In this document: positions 1-11,092 of the stretch, one piece after another
Numbering within the stretch: position 1 is the first letter of the stretch
Layout of the letters: each line of letters opens with the position of its first letter
Assembly: GCA_022414725.1 (NCBI GenBank)
Contig: CM039463.1
Span: forward strand, 52,050,277 to 52,114,276
DNA: 64,000 nucleotides
DNA from: Microglena sp. YARC
Lineage: Eukaryota; Chlorophyta; Chlorophyceae; Chlamydomonadales; Chlamydomonadaceae
Direction of reading: 5' to 3'
Position numbers and translations under genes: made by a program
The notes under the pieces: model-generated
What the model was told of the DNA's origin: nothing
Databases searched by the model: none
The model's input: only the letters and a program-made list of their open reading frames with translations

Positions 1-384
1 GGTAGCAAGGCAAAGGACAGGGCACCGCGCAGGGTGTCAAAGTTGAACTCCAGAAGGATCTTAACAACAGGGTAGCTTCAATTTAGGGTTAAGGGTCTAT
101 ATTTCTACTTCTATTTGCAGTGTCAGGTCAGGTAGCAGGGCGAAGGACAGGGCACCGCACAGGGTGTCAAAGTTGAACCCTTTAAGGATCCTTAGCAACA
201 GGGTAGCTTCAATTTAGGGTTAAGGGTCTATATTTCTACTTATAATTGCAGTGTCAGGTCAGTCAGCAAGGCGAATGACAGGGCACCGCGAGAGAAGTCA
301 AAGTTGAATCCCCAGAAAGATCCTCAGCAACAGAGTAGCTTAAATGTAGGGTTAAGGGTTTATATTTCTATTTCTATTTGCAGT
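1..384. repeat. tandem repeat, about 131-bp unit, 3 copies
   Basis: Three diverged copies begin near 1, 131 and 263, each with the core GGGCACCGC and a following CAGGGTAGCTTC-like segment. Read on the minus strand, each copy has an open stretch with the residues FNFDT or FNFDF followed by RGALSFALL or CGALSFALL. This looks protein-like, so the repeat may be copies of an exon edge of a gene extending off the left end. No complete gene can be built here. Confidence 0.7.
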
Positions 385-389
385 TCAGG

Positions 390-735
390 GCATAGGGCAC
401 AGGACATGGCCTAGCTGGGGGAGTCCACGTTGAAGCAAGGGCTCTGCCACACTCTCATGATCTGGATTAGGGTGCTTGGGGCATTAGGCACCTATGGAGA
501 TATGTTGACACAGGGCACTGGACATGGCCTAGATGGGGGAGTCCACGATGAAGTAACGGCTCTGTCCCACACTCATGTCCCAAATTAGGGTGCTTGGGGC
601 ATTAGGCACCTATGGAGATATGTTGACACAGGGCACTGGACATGGCCTAGATGGGGGAGTCCACGATGAAGTAACGGCTCTGTCTTACACTCATGTCCCA
701 AATTAGGGTGCTTGGGGCATTAGGCACCTATGTAT
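390..735. repeat. tandem repeat, about 118-bp unit, 3 copies
   Basis: Copies carrying GACATGGCCTAG and GGTGCTTGGGGCATTAGG begin near 399, 513 and 633; the last two are nearly identical. It directly abuts the 131-bp repeat. No gene was recognised. Confidence 0.75.
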
Positions 736-925
736 AGGGAACGGCGGTATGATATCATGTCATCATATGATATTATGTCATCATCTGATATCATGTCATC
801 ATCTGATATCCTGTCATCATATGATATCATGTCATCATATGATATCATGTCATCATATGATATCATGTCATCATATGATATCATGTATTCATATGATATC
901 ATGTCATCATATGATATCATATGAT
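735..925. repeat. 18-bp AT-rich minisatellite with palindromic core
   Basis: About ten copies of an 18-bp unit containing ATGATATCAT, which is its own reverse complement. The period is a multiple of three, so both strands stay open and give spurious repetitive peptides. A looser version of the motif continues to about 1035. Confidence 0.85.
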
Positions 926-1149
926 GCCGGCAGTCAGACTAGGCTAAAGTTACAATTTAAATACAATATCATACGATGCAACTTGTATGATATGATATGA
1001 TATCATACTCGCCTTTCATCAAAATCATATGATATGCCGGTCCCTACACCTATGTAGTGCTGTTCAGAGACAAATCCCCAACATATATTTTGTTCAAACC
1101 TACATGCCAAATTATCACGTTTTTATTCAAACCTACATGCCTAATTATC

Positions 1150-1370
1150 ACGTTTTTGGCTGAGCCCCTCTTCAAGGGGGTGGGAGCCCCCATGTTTACC
1201 CATTTGTCCGTTTGACCGAAACACTTGAAGCCCGATACGTCAGCCAACGGTCGCGTAACTAGCTTGCTTCGGTCAGCTCCATCGTTGCCACCTTTCGTTC
1301 CGTTGCCATCACACTCCGCCAATTTTCCGCGTCGCTTGCGACGCTGCATATGACTTGTCTCTTTATGATG
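1150..1370 (-). repeat. dispersed repeat family B, copy 1
   Basis: The reverse complement of this stretch shares long blocks with 8280-8472 (plus strand): GACCGTTGGCTGACGT, then GGTCA with a following ACGGACAAATGGGTAA. Its end also matches 9393-9472, including AACGGACAA and GGGGGCTCC. Three dispersed copies in both orientations suggest an old mobile element, but no coding region or clear termini were found. Confidence 0.6.
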
Positions 1371-1533
1371 GTATCTTGAAGAAAAAAAGAAAAGCGAAAC
1401 CAGGGTTTGCGTAAATCTCTTCGACCAACTTCGACCCACTTGTTTTTCCTTCGTGATAATTTGGGTCCAATCGGAATAAAACGGTTTCTTCTCTGAACCG
1501 CACAAGAAACTCCCAGAAACCCTAGACCCTAAA

Positions 1534-1661
1534 TTATCGAATGACGTACTCGTACTGCAGCACTACATAAGGGTTGGGTGAGGTCTTGTTTAGGCGCTCC
1601 GCATCAGGCAGGGGGAGCGCTCTCTCTGTGTAGCGTGGCCAAACAATGTGGGGGTAGTCGC
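1534..1661 (-). CDS. exon 2 (last) of the membrane-protein gene
   Basis: Acceptor TTGTTCAG, then 42 codons including the TAA stop at 1534-1536. The reading contains DYPHIVWPRYTER and ends QYEYVIR. Its first part is repeated, with acceptor, at 2062, 2382 and 2870. Confidence 0.55.
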
Positions 1662-1724
1662 CTGAACAATTGAAGGTGTGGACATGAGGTGAGAGGCTAA
1701 GCTTTGGTCTGTTTCTATGTGTGT

Positions 1725-1756
<32 letters not shown>

Positions 1757-4700
1757 GGAGACTCGCCTGGACAAGGGAAGGGGTGGACATGAGGTGAGAG
1801 TCTAGGTTTGGGGTGTGTCTGTGTCTTGTTTCTGTTAACATCGGGGAGGAAGGGGGTGTCGTGAGTGAGTGAGTGAGTGAGTGAGTGAGTGTGTGAGTGA
1901 GTGTGGTGTGGGGAGGTGGGTGTGTGGGTGGGAGTGTGTGGGTGTGTGGGTGTGTGGTGTGGGGTGTGGGTGTGTGTGGGTGGGGGGGGGGGGGGGGGGG
2001 GGGGCAGGCAGGGTTGAGCGCCCTCTCGGTGTAGCGTGGCCACACAATAAGTGGGTAGTCGCCTGAACAAGGGAAGGGGTGGACATGAGGTGAGAGGTTA
2101 GCTTTGGTCTGTTTCTATGTGTGTGTGTGTGTGTGTGAGTGGGTGGGTGGGGTGGGGATGGGGGGGGGAGGAGACTCGCATGGGCAAGGAAGGGGTGGAC
2201 ATGAGGTGAGAGTCTAGGTTTTGGGTTAGTGTGTGTCTGTTAAAGCGGGAAGGAAGGGGGTGTAGTGGGTGGTGGGTGGGTAGTGGGGAGGTGTATGTGG
2301 GTGGGTGGGTGGGTGGGTGGGTGGGGCAGGTGGGGGGAGCTATCCCCCGGTGTAGCGTGGCCACACAATGTGGTGGTAGTTGCCTGAACAAGGGAAGGGG
2401 TAGACATGAGGTGAGAGTCTAGGTTTGGGTGTGTCTGAGTCTGTTTCTGTTAACATCGGGGAGGAAGGGGGTGTAGTGAGTGAGTGAGTGAGTGAGTGAG
2501 TGAGTGAGTGAGTGAGTGAGTGAGTGAGTGAGTGAGTGAGTGAGTGAGTGAGTGAGTGAGTGAGTGAGTGAGTGAGTGAGTGAGTGAGTGAGAGTGAGTG
2601 AGTGAGTGAGTGAGTGAGTGAGTGAGTAAGTGAGTGAGTGAGTGAGTGAGTGAGTGAGTGAGTGAGTGAGTGAGTGAGTGAGTGAGTGAGTGAGTGAGTG
2701 AGTGAGTGAGTGAGTGAGTGGGTGAGTGAGTGAGTGAGTGATTGGGTGTGTGTGTGTGTGGGAGGCGTGTGTGTGTGTGGTGGTGGTGGGTGGGGGGTGG
2801 GGGGGGGGGGGGGCAGGCAGGGGGAGCGCTCTCTCGGTGTAGCGTGGCCACACAATGTGTGGGTAGTCGCCTGAACAAGGGAAGGGGTGGGTATGTGAGA
2901 GTCTAAGCTTTGGTTTGTTTCTGTGTGTGTGTGTGTGGGGGGGGGGGGTGGGGGGGGGGGGCACGCCTCCCCCCACCCCCACTCCACCCACATCCCACCA
3001 CTACCCCACCAGTCTTCCACCCCCCCACCCCCTCACACCCAAGCACCAGAACGGACGGCAAGGGCAGGTCTATCATGGAACTCCTGGAACAGCTCCTCAC
3101 TCAACGCCAGGTGAGTCGGATTGAGCTTTTGCATACTGGCCAGCTTTACAAGAGGGCCGTTCTGGAGCTCCTTCTTCCACACCCTCAAGCCTTTCACACC
3201 CACACCACTCCTACCTCCACCCCATCCACCCATCCCAACCCCTCTCCCACCTCCATCCCACCCCTCTCCCACCCTCACCCCTAACCCCCTCACAAGCACA
3301 CACCAGCACGAACGGCAAGGGCAAGGTCTAGCATGGAACTCCTGGAACCCCCATCCCACCCCTTCTCCACCTTCCCCACCCCTCTCCACCCTCATACCAC
3401 CCATCCCACTCTGTCCCACCCCATACCACTTCCATCCCCCCCCCTCGCACACCCCCCACCCCCTCACACGCACGCACCAGCACGAACGGAAGGCAGGTCT
3501 AGCATGGAACTCCTGGAACCCCATCCCACCCTTCTCCACCTTCCCCACCCCCTCTCCCACCCCATACCACCCATCCCACTCCCTGTCCCACCCCCATACC
3601 ACCTCCATCCCCCCCCTCTCACACCCCACCCCCCACCCCCTCACACGCACGCACCAGTACGACGGCAAGGGCAGGTCTAGCATGGAACTCCTGGAACCCC
3701 CATCCCACCCTTCTCCACCTTCCCCACCCCTCTCCCACCCCCATACCACCCATCCCACTCCCTGTCCCACCCCCATACCACCTCCATCCCCCCCCCTCTC
3801 ACACCCCCAACCCCCACCCCCTCACACGCACCACACAGTACGAACGGCAAGGGCAAGTCTAGCATGGAACTCCTGGAACCCCATCCCACCCCTTCTCCAC
3901 CTTCCCCACCCCTCTCCCACCCCATACACCATCCACTCCCTGTCCCACCCATACCACTCCATCCCCCCCCCCTCTCACCCCCACCCCCCATCCCCTCACA
4001 CGCACGCACCAGTACGAAGGCAAGGGCAGGTCTAGCATGGAACTCCTGGAACCCCCATCCCACCCTTCTCCACCTCCCCACCCCCTCTCCCCCCCATACC
4101 ACCCATCCCACTCCTGTCACACCCCATACCACCTCCATCCCCACCCCTCTCCCACCCCCACCCCTACCCCTCACACGCACGCACCAGTACAAACGGCAAG
4201 GGCAGGTCTATCATGGAGCTCCTGGAACCGCTCTTGCTCAATACGGGCAAGTCCGATTGAACTTCTGCATACTGACCAGCTTTACAAGAGGACCGTTTTC
4301 CGGAGCTCTTTCTCCCCCCCCAAGCCTTTCACCCCCACCCACCCTACCTCCTCCTCAATCCCACCCCTCTCCACCCCACCCCTCACACGCACGCACCAGA
4401 TCGGACGGCAAGGGCAGGTCTAGCATGGAGCTCCTGGAACCGCTCCTCGCTCAATGCCGGGCGAGTTCGATTGAACTTTTGCATGTTGGCCAGGTTCATA
4501 GAGGGGCCTATATGGACAGCTGGCCGCTCCGAAACCAACTTCTGCATATCCGACAGGTTTGCAGGGGAGCCTTTATGGAATGCAGGCAGCTCCGAAACCA
4601 ACTTCTGTATATGCGCCAGGTTTTTAAAAGGCTCCAGAAACGACTTGGTGGAGGCCAAGGCTGCATCTGGGTCTGCTGCTGCTACTGCTGCTGCTGCATT

Positions 4701-5003
4701 GCTGGCTAGCACCGGTTTCGGAGCCACCGTGAGCGCGGAGTGTCTACTTAGGACACTGGTGCGAGAGCTGGCTCTGGTGCTAGTATTGTTGGTTTTTAGA
4801 TGTGCCCATTGCAGTGATCGGGCAGCTAAGTCATCGCCGTAGTGTGTGTAGTGCATGAGTGCCCACAGGCAGGCAGTACATAGGAGAGTCGCAACAACTG
4901 CCTTGACGCTGTTCTGACCGATCACCAGCAGCTTGCTGCGTTCTTGAGGCTGGCCTGAGTCCAAAGGGGAGTCGGCTTGGCCCCGGCGCCGGGTCAGCAG
5001 CAT
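1534..5003 (-). CDS. two-exon gene for a predicted single-pass membrane protein, function unknown
   Basis: Model: complement of 4397-5003 joined to 1534-1661, 735 nt, 244 residues and a TAA stop. Exon 1 ends one base into a codon at a TCTG|GTGCGT donor. Exon 2 starts with the two completing bases after TTGTTCAG, so the phases agree. The ATG at 5001-5003 is preceded by CCACCAAG. Residues 1-30 are polar and basic, followed by one hydrophobic segment at about 32-48 (core VVATLLCTACLWALMHY), so a signal anchor is plausible. A Ser/Thr/Ala-rich stretch follows, then three repeats carrying NL..MQK or NL..IQK spaced about 21 residues, and a C-terminal part with HIVWPRYTERALPLP. I recognise no enzyme family. 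The 2.7-kb intron is almost all tandem repeat, so a missed internal exon is possible. Inference: membrane or Golgi protein, weakly supported. Confidence 0.5.
1715..2900. repeat. TG, GAGT and poly-G simple repeats with three copies of the exon 2 start
   Basis: (GAGT)n runs from about 2475 to 2745, with TG runs and G tracts around 1735, 1980, 2790 and 2940. Embedded acceptor-plus-exon copies of exon 2 start at 2062, 2382 and 2870 on the minus strand. Each reproduces the coding start for roughly 45-60 bp before running into G-rich sequence. Long peptides of the THSL type read from here are repeat artefacts. Confidence 0.8.
3045..4396 (-). repeat. seven tandem copies (about 175 bp) of the exon 1 end and its donor
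   Basis: On the plus strand GGCAAGGGCAGGTCTA-like cores occur near 3053, 3312, 3486, 3661, 3842, 4016 and 4194, plus the real exon at 4406. Minus-strand translation gives FQEFHARPAL or close variants, followed by a GGTGCGTG or similar donor region. The copies at 3056-3170 and 4200-4310 are longer and include the MQK segment. CCCCACC-rich sequence separates the copies. Confidence 0.8.
4397..5003 (-). CDS. exon 1 of the membrane-protein gene
   Basis: It carries the start codon, the single hydrophobic segment and the three QKLVSE-type repeats. It ends at RPALAVRS plus one base. The same exon end recurs seven times downstream (3045-4396). Codon composition looks like real coding sequence, in contrast to the C-rich repeat around it. 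Confidence 0.6.
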
Positions 5004-5039
5004 CTTGGTGGCTGATGGTGGAGTAGGGTGATGTGGTGT

Positions 5040-5390
5040 GGAGTGAGTGGGGTGGGGTGGGGTAGGGTGGTGTGGTGTGGGGTGGGGTGGGGTGGGGTGG
5101 GGATGGGGCATGGGGTGGGGTGGGATGGATGGGTTGGGTTGGGTTGGGTTGGGTTGGGTTGGGTTTGGGTTTGAGTTGGGTTTGGGTTGGGTTGGGTTGG
5201 GTTGGGTTGGGTTGGGTTGGGTTGGGTTGGGTTGGGTTGGGTTGGGTTGGGTTGGGTTGGGTTGGGTTGGGTTGGGTTGGGTTGGGTTGGGTTGGGTTGG
5301 GTTGGGTTGGGTTGGGTTGGGTTGGGGTTGGGTGGGTGGGGTGGGGTGGGGTGGGGTGGGCAGGTGGGGTGGGGGGAGAGGCATGGGGCA
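5040..5390. repeat. (GGGTT)n pentamer array with G-rich flanks
   Basis: About 40 copies of GGGTT between 5126 and 5328, flanked by GGGGT units, immediately upstream of the minus-strand start codon at 5003. The plus strand carries runs of three or more G every five bases, so a G-quadruplex is plausible. It is not a standard telomere repeat. Confidence 0.9.
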
Positions 5391-5504
5391 GTGGGGTGTG
5401 GGTTCCCCAGCGCCTTGTCCAGCATAAATCAAGATGGCTGAGGGAGATGTAAGTGGGGGAGAAGGTGGGAGGAAGAAATTAGGAGGGGTGGGTGGGTTGA
5501 GGAG

Positions 5505-5560
5505 TGATGGAGTGGAAGTCGGCTTTGGCCTGGCGCCGGGTCAGCTGCATCGGTAGTGGC
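5505..5560 (-). repeat. partial copy of the membrane-protein gene start
   Basis: The reverse complement gives an ATG followed by QLTRRQAKADFHS, matching LLTRRRGQADS at the true start (5003). The copy ends after about 14 codons and runs into G/T-rich repeat (5570-5730). Confidence 0.65.
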
Positions 5561-5919
5561 TGAGGGGGGGGGGGGGGGGAGAAATGGCGTGGGGTGGGGT
5601 GGGTGGGTGAGGGTTTGTTGGGTGGGTTGAGGAGTGTGGTAGTGGCGATGGTGTGTGGGTGGGGGTCAGGGGGGGTGGGGTGAGGGGGGGTGGGGTGGGG
5701 GTGGGGGGGGGGGGGCAGGAGAAATGAAATGTACCAGTAAGTGTGTGTGTTGTGCAGGGACAGGGTCATGCACATCCGGCAACATGGGCTCCGTCTTACC
5801 GATGGGGCGAGGATCTGAGTGGGCGACGGTGCGGGTGGGTAAGGGGTGGGCAGGCTGAAGGGGGCTGGTGTTGGAGATGAATGATCTCCCTCGCTGGACA
5901 GAGGGTAGACTTATGACTG

Positions 5920-6310
5920 GGGGAGTAGTAGCACACGAGGTAGGGCGGTACGTGGACTAGTGACTGGGGGAGTAGTGCCCCACAAGTTAGGTAGACTGTG
6001 GGAGTAGGAGCCCACGGGGTAGGGCGGCCTAAGAACTGGGGGAGTGGTGGCCCACGAGGCAGTGGCCTTTAAGTCCACAGTAGATGATTCGGGTATCAGC
6101 AAACCAGAGACTGTGGTATTGGCCCACGAGGAGTGGCTGTGTTACTGGCCCACTAGGTTGGAGTGGTGGTGGCTGTGGTGTTGGCCCACTAGGTTGGAGT
6201 GGTGGTGACTGTGGTATTGGCCCACGAGGTCAACCCACGTCCAGAGGTGCCGATGGAATCAGCAAACTAGAGACTGTGGTATTGGCCCACGAGGCTGGCC
6301 TACGTCCACA
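5920..6310. repeat. minisatellite with TGGCCCACGAGG core
   Basis: GGCCCACGAGG and GGCCCACTAGG recur every 30-50 bp with GTGGTGG-type spacers. No coding gene is supported. The stretch 6318-6500 after it is unique, with a short GTAT run at 6470-6492. Confidence 0.7.
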
Positions 6311-6770
6311 GCTGGTGGATGCGATGTTGGAAAACGAACGACTTCAGTGTTGTTAGGTGCAGATCTCCGGTTGCGACCCTTTCTCGGTGCCGGACTCAAC
6401 CGAAGGTACAAGTTTCGAATCGAACTTCTGATCGTGCAAAACAGCGGTGCAGAGTATGTTTGGTGTGTATATAATGTATGTATGTATGTATACATGCTAA
6501 TTGGCGTCGCCCCGAGAGATGGGCCGCGCGGCGCGTTTAGTGAGACCCCGACATAACGAGACCCCGACACCCCAGCCCGTGTTGGCCGTAGTTGCCTATG
6601 AGTTATATACAGAGGTTATATATGTCGCGCTCGCTGAGGGGTCTGTCAGCAGGGCCCCTGTCTGTCAGTGTCTGTCACGAACTCGTGATTCAATCATGCA
6701 ACCTGAAGTGAGACAAACTCCCGAACCCCTACGAGTTAGGCCTGCAGGTATGATGTTACATTCCAGCGTA

Positions 6771-6970
6771 GCCAAATAGGCTAAAGCGACCTGCCCAGCC
6801 ATGATATCAGGAGGGGCTAAAGCGGGGGAAACAGCCTTTACATTTTCACTATAATAGCGCTAACTCAGGGACCCCGTCGGTAACACAATTGTTTGAGGTT
6901 CAGTTCTTCAGTTATTTTCCGTTTTGGACCCTCCTGTCACGGTTGGGCAAGTCCCTTTAGCCTATTTGGC
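6771..6970. mobile_element. MITE-like element with about 30-bp terminal inverted repeats (family A)
   Basis: The left end 6771-6800 (GCCAAATAGGCTAAAG and on) is the imperfect reverse complement of 6941-6970 (CTTTAGCCTATTTGGC). TA lies just outside both ends. A further copy of the right end occurs at 7081-7110. The 200-bp interior has no ORF of note. Its right half matches 19980-20104 (minus) and the arms of the palindrome at 15475-16307, so it belongs to a dispersed family. Confidence 0.6.
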
Positions 6971-7254
6971 CTACCCCCCCCCCTGGACCGTAACAACCTA
7001 CGTATCGGGTATACACTCCACCGCCGAATACTATGGCTATCCGCTACAGCTTGGGCATAGGATAAGGGCTGCTGCCATGCTGGTTGGGCAAGTCCCTTTA
7101 GCTTATTTGGGTACCCTTGTACAGCATACAGGTAAATACATACATACAATACAAGGCTGCTGCCATGCTGATTGATGGGGTCAGTCTTGCTTACGCAGGG
7201 GCAGGGGCATTTCAGAGCGGGGATGGCCGGGTCATTCCCAAGCTGACTGGTGAA

Positions 7255-7550
7255 TGGAATGATGAATGAATGAATGATGATGAATGAATGATGATGAATG
7301 AATGATGAATGATGAATGAATGATGAATGAATGAATGAATGAATGAATGAATGAATGAATGAAATGAATGAATGAATGAATGAATGATGAATGAGAATGG
7401 ATGAATGAATGAATGAAGATGAATGGTAATGAATGAATGAATGAATGAATGAATGAATGAGTGAATGAATGAATGAATGAATGAATGAATGAATGAATGA
7501 ATGAAATGAATGAATGAATGGAAATGTGAATGAATGAAGCTCAGAGTTGC
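7255..7550. repeat. (GAAT)n microsatellite
   Basis: Imperfect GAAT tetramer array. Reading frames give IHSFIHSF-type peptides that are artefacts. The following stretch 7560-8060 is unique sequence in which I see no supported gene. Confidence 0.9.
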
Positions 7551-8084
7551 CTGAATTAAGCTCAGAGTTGGCTGAAAACCCATGTAACAATTCAAATTCA
7601 TAGTCAAACAGCTGCGTGCGGTTGGCTGGCACAACAGACACGGGTGGAGCCATTAGGTTTGAGCCAATGACTCTGGATAAGTCCATAAGCGGACTAGAAC
7701 AGAGCTCTTGTTCCTCGGCTACCAGTAAGCGATCGCTACCTGGGGACCCTGTTTGTAGCCAAACCTCCCGCTACCCTGAGACTCGAATCTTTGCCCCGTT
7801 CCCCAACCCCCAGGGCCGGCCTACCCAAATCGTTACCAGGAGCCCAACGTTGAAAGACACAACATCCCTGATCGTTATCAAAGTTACCCTTCATTAAACG
7901 ATGACTGGACCAGGTTTGTTCTGGGGGACTGCAAGATCAGCATCGTGAGGCGCAAGTGCGCGATCAGCTTCAACTTGGCAGCTCGCCGTCTTCGACAGTA
8001 AAATAAATTACAAGGGGAAATGTTATCAAAAACAATCAAAATCTATAAAAAATCCAAGCATTCTTATGACAAAAAAGTTCAAAC

Positions 8085-8265
8085 TCAGGTTGAAGTCCAA
8101 GTTGCCTAATCTCAAGCTCGAGTCAAAATCCAAGTTCAAGTTCAAGTTGCCTAATCTCATGCTCGAATTCAAAATCAAGTTGCCCAATCTCAATCTCGAG
8201 TTTAAATTCAAGTTCAAGTTGTTTAAGCTCAAGCTCGAGTTCAAATTCAAGTTCAAGCTGCATAA
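8085..8265. repeat. short tandem repeat with CAAGTTCAAGTT core
   Basis: Six or so copies of a 30-36-bp unit containing TTGCC or TTTAAGC and CTCGAGTT. No gene is supported. Confidence 0.7.
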
Positions 8266-8279
8266 GAGCTGCGAAGATA

Positions 8280-8472
8280 AGCCGACAAGTCCTAGGCAAG
8301 CGATGCAGAAAAATGGCGGCGGGGTTTTAGCTGTCCAAGGTTTGAAAGGGCGGAGAGTGATCGCGAGGGAGCGACAGCTGGCAACGGAAGCGAGTTAGTT
8401 ACGAGACCGTTGGCTGACGTGTCGGACTTCATGACGGTCAGACGGATGGACGAACGGACAAATGGGTAACAC
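8280..8472 (+). repeat. dispersed repeat family B, copy 2
   Basis: Inverted relative to 1150-1370 and clearly homologous (GACCGTTGGCTGACGT, ACGGACAAATGGGTAA). A third, partial copy is at 9393-9472 on the plus strand. Confidence 0.6.
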
Positions 8473-8509
8473 TGTTGATGCAGAGTACTATACATGTAAA
8501 TATACCTGC

Positions 8510-9125
8510 GGATTGACTCAGCGTACTCAGCACTGCAATTCGTTGCTATCCTGAGCACTACAAATCTACCCTTTATATCATGCCCTTCACTTCAAGCACA
8601 TTGGGCTGAACCTACTACACTCCAAATGTACCCGCGGGGTGACGCAGGGCACTAAGCACTGGAATTCACTGCTATCCTGAGCGCTACAAATCTGCACTAC
8701 ATACCATGCCCTTCACATCGGGCACAGCAGGCTGAACCTACTTCACTCCAAATGTGCCTACAGCTTGACGCAGCGCACTCAGCACTGCAATTCATTGCTA
8801 TCCTGAGCGCTACAAATCTGCCCTTTATATATTGCCCTTGACACCAAGCATATCGGGCTGAACCTACTACACTCCAAATGTACCTGCGGCTTGATGCAGT
8901 GCATTGAGCACTGCAATTCGTTGATATCCTGAGCGCTACAAAATTGCCCTTTATATCATTCCCTTCACATCAAGCACATCAAGTACAGCGGGCTTAACTT
9001 ACTGCACTCCAAATGTACCTTCGGCTTGTCGCAGAGTACTGAAAATGTATCTGTACCTGCTGCTTGACGCAGAGCACTGAGCACTGCAATTTGCTGCTGC
9101 CCTGAGCACTGCAAATATGCACTAC
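8510..9125. repeat. tandem repeat, about 125-bp unit, 5 copies
   Basis: Copies of CACTGCAATT, GCTATCCTGAGC and CACTCCAAATGTACC recur near 8531, 8655, 8781, 8909 and 9081. The last interval is longer. No gene was recognised. Confidence 0.8.
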
Positions 9126-9477
9126 ATATCAGGGTCCTTCCATTGACCAAATTGGCCAGCGCTTTAGCGTACTTGAAAACAAAAAAAACTGCGCTTTGTA
9201 GCGCAAATAGCGCAAAAATTGATTGCTGCGCCCACATGGGGTTGCCAAAAACTGCACGAAACGCGCAGTGGGGCTCAAAAAGGCAGCGCGCCAGCGCGCG
9301 CCTGGAAGTACCCTGCTACATATCTTGCCCTTACAGTGCCTTCTTTACTTGATTTATTTTGCACGTCGGTCGGTTGGTCGCACGTCGGTTGGTTGGTCGG
9401 TTGGTCAAACGGACAAGGTGGTAACCCTGGGGGCTCCTGCCCCCCGGAAGGGGGGGCTCCGCCAAAACAATGGACAG

Positions 9478-9740
9478 GTTAGGCGATGTGCTTCACACCC
9501 TGCACATCAAGCTCAGTAGATGGAATCTCATCGACACTTCTTTCGATCATAGCCAACACTTTTTCACTTCTTTTCTTTTTTCAACCTTTATTTACGTTCT
9601 GTTTTAAGGGAACTACACAGGTTAGGCGATATACTTCACACCCTGCACATCAAGCTCAGCAGATGGAATCTCATCGACACTTATTTTGATCATAGCCGAC
9701 ACTGTTTCTTTTTTTAACCTTTATTTGCCTTTTGTTTTAA
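9478..9740 (-). repeat. two copies of a coding-like segment, possible exon end
   Basis: Minus-strand translation gives SVDEIPS, then AELDVQGVKHIA or VKYIA and a stop, in copies at 9478-9560 and 9617-9700. Further copies lie at 10829-10890, 10958-11030 and 11093-11125. The residues look like a genuine protein C terminus, but I could not link them to an upstream exon with a good acceptor. This could be a last exon of the pseudokinase gene or of another gene. Confidence 0.4.
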
Positions 9741-9744
9741 GGGA

Positions 9745-10815
9745 AATATTCGGGTTAAGCGATATACTTCTCTTCGCTACTTCACACCTCTTCGCTACTT
9801 CACACCACTTCGGGTTAAGCGATATACTTCACACCTCTTCGCTACTTCACACCTCTTCGCTACTTCACACCACTTCGGGTTAAGCGATGTACTTCACACC
9901 TCTTCGCTACTGCACACCTCTTCGCTACTTCACACCACTTCGGGTTAAGCGATATACTTCACACCTCTTCGCTACTTCACACCTCTTCGCTACTTCACAC
10001 CACTTCGGGTTAAGCGATATACTTCACACCTCTTCGCTACTTCACACCTCTTCGCTACTTCACACCACTTCGGGTTAAGCGATGTACTTCACACCTCTTC
10101 GCTACTGCACACCTCTTCGCTACTTCACACCACTTCGGGTTAAGCGATATACTTCACACCTCTTCGCTACTTCACACCTCTTCGCTACTTCACACCACTT
10201 CGGGTTAAGCGATATACTTCACACCTCTTCGCTACTTCACACCTCTTCGCTACTTCACACCACTTCGGGTTAAGCGATGTACTTCACACCTCTTCGCTAC
10301 TGCACACCTCTTCGCTACTTCACACCACTTCGGGTTAAGCGATATACTTCACACCTCTTCGCTACTTCACACCTCTTCGCTACTTCACACCACTTCGGGT
10401 TAAGCGATATACTTCACACCTCTTCGCTACTGCACACCTCTTCGCTACTTCACACCACTTCGGGTTAAGCGATATACTTCACACCTCTTCGCTACTTCAC
10501 ACCTCTTCGCTACTTCACACCACTTCGGGTTAAGCGATATACTTCACACCTCTTCGCTACTGCACACCTCTTCGGGTTAAGCGATATACTTCACACCTCT
10601 TCGCTACTTCACACCTCTTCGTTACTTCACACCACTTCGGGTTAAGCGATATACTTCACACCTCTTCGCTACTGCACACCTCTTCGCTACTTCACACCAC
10701 TTCGGGTTAAGCGATATACTTCACACCTCTTCGCTACTTCACACCACTTCGGGTTAAGCGATATACTTCACACCTCTTCGCTACTTCACACCACTTCGGG
10801 TTAAGCGATATATCA
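9745..10815. repeat. 65-bp satellite organised in 195-bp higher-order units
   Basis: The unit contains CACTTCGGGTTAAGCGATAT followed by two or three copies of TTCACACCTCTTCGCTAC. Variants (GATGTACTTC, CTACTGCACACC) recur every 195 bp from 9887 to about 10460, which shows triplets of 65-bp units. The right part is less regular. Confidence 0.9.
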
Positions 10816-11092
10816 CGCCAGTTTAGGCGATGTGCTTCACACCCTGCACATCAAGCTCAGCAGATGGAATCTCATCGACACTTTGATCATAGCCGACACT
10901 GTTCCCTTTTTTTACCTTAATTTGCCTTTTGTTTGAGGAAAACATACAGGTTAGGTGATATGCTTCACACCCTGCACATCAAGCTCAGCAGATGGAATCT
11001 CATCGACACTTATTTTGATCGTAGCCGACACTGTTTCCTTTTTTTACCTTAATTTGCCTTTTGTTTTGAGGAAAACATACAGGTTAGGTGAT

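Noticed and set aside
1590..2990. THSL- and PPPP-rich ORFs
   Set aside because: Translations of (GAGT)n, (TG)n and G tracts; only the short exon 2 copies inside carry information.
5126..5328. Internal telomere
   Set aside because: GGGTT is not a common telomere unit and the array is bounded by ordinary G/T repeat without chromosome-end structure.
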